DNA of 64,000 nt from contig OY992836.1 of NCBI GenBank assembly GCA_963921425.1, forward strand, positions 13,090,114 to 13,154,113. The letters run 5' to 3'. The notes below the pieces were generated by a model. It searched no databases. It had not been told where the DNA came from and worked only from the letters and a program-made list of their open reading frames with translations. Made by a program: the position numbers and the translations under genes. This stretch comes from Dryas octopetala. Its lineage: Eukaryota > Streptophyta > Magnoliopsida > Rosales > Rosaceae. Shown piece after piece: positions 61,433 through 64,000 of the stretch; position 1 is the first letter of the stretch, and each line of letters opens with the position of its first letter.

Positions 61433-63640
61433 CTAACCAGATGTTGCATCCCCACCGAAACCTGATTGCAGATAATCTGTTTGGTTGAGATGACTAACAT
61501 CACCCCAGGATTTTAGGGTCCATTTGTCCTCATCATACAAGTGAAATATGTTGATGGATGTATTTAGTACCTTCCCTATAGACTTTGTATTTGGGCAGGC
61601 CCATTTGTGGAGTATTCTGATGACACCACCATGAGTGACCACAACTACTCTCTCTCCTGCAATTGAAACAAGCCAGGATACAAACATTCAGATTGAAACT
61701 TGTGTCACTCTTGACCTAAATTTACATTTGTCAATGTCACTGAGTTAGACTTTGAGAGGCAAACATGGTCTTAATACCAGTTGAATAGATTATACAGGCA
61801 TAGCATCAACAATGGCAAGTGAACCAAAAATGGTAACTGGGGGTTCAAGCCATTCAATGACGTGTGTTACATTCGACAAAGAAGTAGTTGAACTGCAGTT
61901 TACTTAAGTAAACATGTGAATCTCAAAATAAAAAGGGTATTGGACCATTCTGTTCACGAACTAACTAAAACTTGATTGAAGAAAGATTTTGAAAAGTCCC
62001 CATTGCAGTGGTAAGGCTAAAGATACAAAAGAAACATCCCAAAGACACCATACCTTTGTGCTTACTACCAATTCTCTTCAATGCAGATGTGCAGCGTTGA
62101 TAAAGTTGATCCTGACTTTCTCCACCACCCTGTGTGTAGTAGTGGAATAAACATAAATTCCATCAATTTTATTGCAAAATGCAATGCTAAATTTCATGCC
62201 CATGAATAATTTAGGGTATCCATTATTGTAATTACATTGTGGATTTCACCATTTTAAACATATCACATGCTATGTGACACACTGACACAAGTCCTCACTA
62301 CGAGAGTAGCAGAGTCCATAAGAAATAGGTCATCAACTAGAAATCTATTCCATGATTAGACAACTTTGATCAATATTATTACTACTAGTAGCTTGTATAA
62401 CAATCTTAAATCCTATATGTTCTGTATCCTCTCTCTCCGAGCCCAAAGCCAGAACAGCTGAACTAGAACATCAACCTCAGTCAGGTGCAGAGACAGGCAG
62501 TTCGAAGATTGCAGACGGACAGGCCAAATGTTGACCAGCTGTAATAGACTAACTGTCACGGGCAGGACTCACCCTCTGTATACCTACATAGCATGCACTA
62601 GGCTACAAGCGTGGCTCACAATTATTAGGCCTATGGGCCCAATTAAGTCATCCCAACCCATTTCATAAAATTTCTCAATGGAGTACTTTTATTATGTAAC
62701 TGTTAAATTTACTTGCAAAATTCAAAGAAATATTGACTTTGAATAAGCTTCAGGCCCAAAGTAGCAGATTGCTTACTGGAATTTCTTGACATGTCTCGCG
62801 AGAAAAAAAGGCCTGGTGAGCCTTAGGACTAAGTTGGGCAGCTTCACGCATTACAAGGCCTTGAAGATCCCCTAAATGTCTTTCTCGTAAATCAGGATCT
62901 GTTACAACCTGAAATTTAATCCATCAATTTTTTTTTTTTTTACATAAAATAGAAATATACTCTTAACCCATATTATGGATTTGGCTGCATGTTAGTAAAA
63001 TTGCTATTATCCCATTCCAAATTGTTGTTAACAGATATTTAGATGAGTTGATTACCAAGATTCTGACTCCATGTTTTTAGTTAATCTTATCACCAAAACA
63101 CAGTAAGTTTCTATCATGCAGCTTCCATTTTCATGTATGTTTATCTGGTTTAGAGCATATCACCAAAGCACATGCCATGCATTCAAAAGCAGACAAAAAT
63201 AAATGAATTAAATGTCGATATACATTTGTTCTTACTGCAATGAAAACCTGTACTATCATATATGGAATCTGCTGCAATAGATGCAACAGGGAGCCACTTC
63301 AACAAAGTTACCTTACCTTTAGCCCACCGCAACTGCCTGCAATTGTCTGTGCAGTCTCATAAGCTCGTCCCAAGTCAGAAGAGTATACAAGGGAGATTTT
63401 AGGATCCTTGGATAATCTAGCAGCCACCTTTGCACCAGGGGTGGTAAAAGACAAATCGTCAGAGATTAACATGCAAAGGGTAAGATTTCAAACCCTTCTT
63501 CATATGTGTTCCTCAAATAGGATGTGTATATATATATATATACATATACATATACACACACATATGTATATATAAAATTCATAACTTACTGCGTGTGCTT
63601 GCTCCCTCCCAACATCATTTAATTCAACATCCAGATGTCC
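61433..63640 (-). CDS. Phosphoglycerate-mutase-like histidine phosphatase, 5' end missing
   Basis: Five coding exons lie in the window (63640-63590, 63427-63317, 62908-62777, 62129-62054, 61656-61433); earlier exons with the first catalytic RHG motif lie beyond 64000. Frames join as GHLDVELNDVGREQAHA / VAARLSKDPKISLVYSSDLG... / VVTDPDLRERHLGDLQG... / GGGESQDQLYQRC... / ERVVVVTHGGVIR. The second catalytic His is in VVTHGG, the acid/base Glu probably in LRERHLG, and the phosphate-pocket Arg in GRAYETA. The C-terminus ends SGFGGDATSG. The histidine-phosphatase family includes cofactor-dependent mutases and phosphatases; plant members of this group are annotated 'phosphoglycerate mutase-like' or 2-carboxyarabinitol-1-phosphatase-like. 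The substrate cannot be read from sequence. From memory it corresponds to At3g50520. Confidence 0.88.
63521..63575. repeat. (TA)n/(CA)n compound microsatellite
   Basis: GTGTATATATATATATACAT followed by ACATATACACACACATATG, in the phosphatase-gene intron between the two most 5' exons of the window. Confidence 0.9.
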
Positions 63641-64000
63641 CTATTCAAAATAAATTTATTAACATAATTTTCATTCTTTAAAAAGCAAGGGTAAAATACA
63701 CTAATTCTGTCAAGGGCCATTTTAAAACATAAATCGAAGGGAGTCATTTTAAAATTCACGGACCAATGTGAAACATGGGCCAAAATTCAGAAGCATTGGC
63801 ATATTTTACCTAAAAAGAAAGCAAAGAGAGAGACCATAATCAGTGTGTGGGTCAAGAATCAGAGCCACTAGAAAGATATGCAGATATTTAAATGATGAAC
63901 AAAAAAAAAAACATTAAATGCCCATAAAATTACATTCCCATCCTACTTTCTGATACAATATGCAGAGTGTATACATGGAATTAGTTGATAGTGTTACATA

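Overview
The window looks like nuclear DNA of a dicot flowering plant, probably a woody eudicot. The genes have many short exons with GT/AG introns, the intergenic DNA is AT-rich and full of CT/GA, CA, AT and AAT microsatellites, and small non-autonomous DNA transposons are common. The proteins are typical of angiosperms (TPLATE-complex subunit, CDPK-related kinase, MIP1-zipper/DUF547 protein). I cannot name the species from sequence alone.

Layout, left to right. About 1-4.6 kb (+): the 3' part of a TMEM131-like membrane protein gene. 4.6-14.4 kb: gene-poor DNA with one clear 191-bp MITE. 14.4-18.2 kb (+): a complete ten-exon gene for a leucine-zipper (MIP1) plus DUF547 protein. 18.2-22.4 kb: intergenic, with a 1.04-kb foldback element (A). 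22.4-36.3 kb (-): a complete gene for the TPLATE/TSET subunit TWD40-1, reconstructed here as 24 coding exons and 1627 codons; one intron carries a second foldback element (B). 36.3-44.2 kb: a transposon-rich interval with two hAT-type elements that have target-site duplications, two Tourist-like MITEs, and duplicated segments. 44.2-45.4 kb (+): a three-exon SDR-fold protein. 48.7-49.1 kb (-): a small secreted-peptide precursor, CEP-like and apparently frameshifted. 49.7-51.8 kb (-): an eight-exon SAP-domain protein. 52.7-56.2 kb (-): a complete eleven-exon CDPK-related kinase. 56.5-61.4 kb: repeats, including a nested MITE. 61.4-64.0 kb (-): the 3' part of a phosphoglycerate-mutase-like histidine phosphatase.

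The genes are independently transcribed and do not form a pathway. From memory, the order matches Arabidopsis blocks around At3g50520-At3g50610 (mutase-like, CRK, SDR, TWD40-1, CEP9) and At5g66600-At5g66820 (DUF547, CEP5-8, TMEM131-like). The window may therefore keep an ancestral arrangement that was split after duplication.

The most notable non-genic content is the pair of related 1.0-1.1 kb long-inverted-repeat elements. They share a subterminal motif and each is flanked by an exact 8-bp target duplication. One lies inside a TWD40-1 intron, where transcription would produce a long hairpin.
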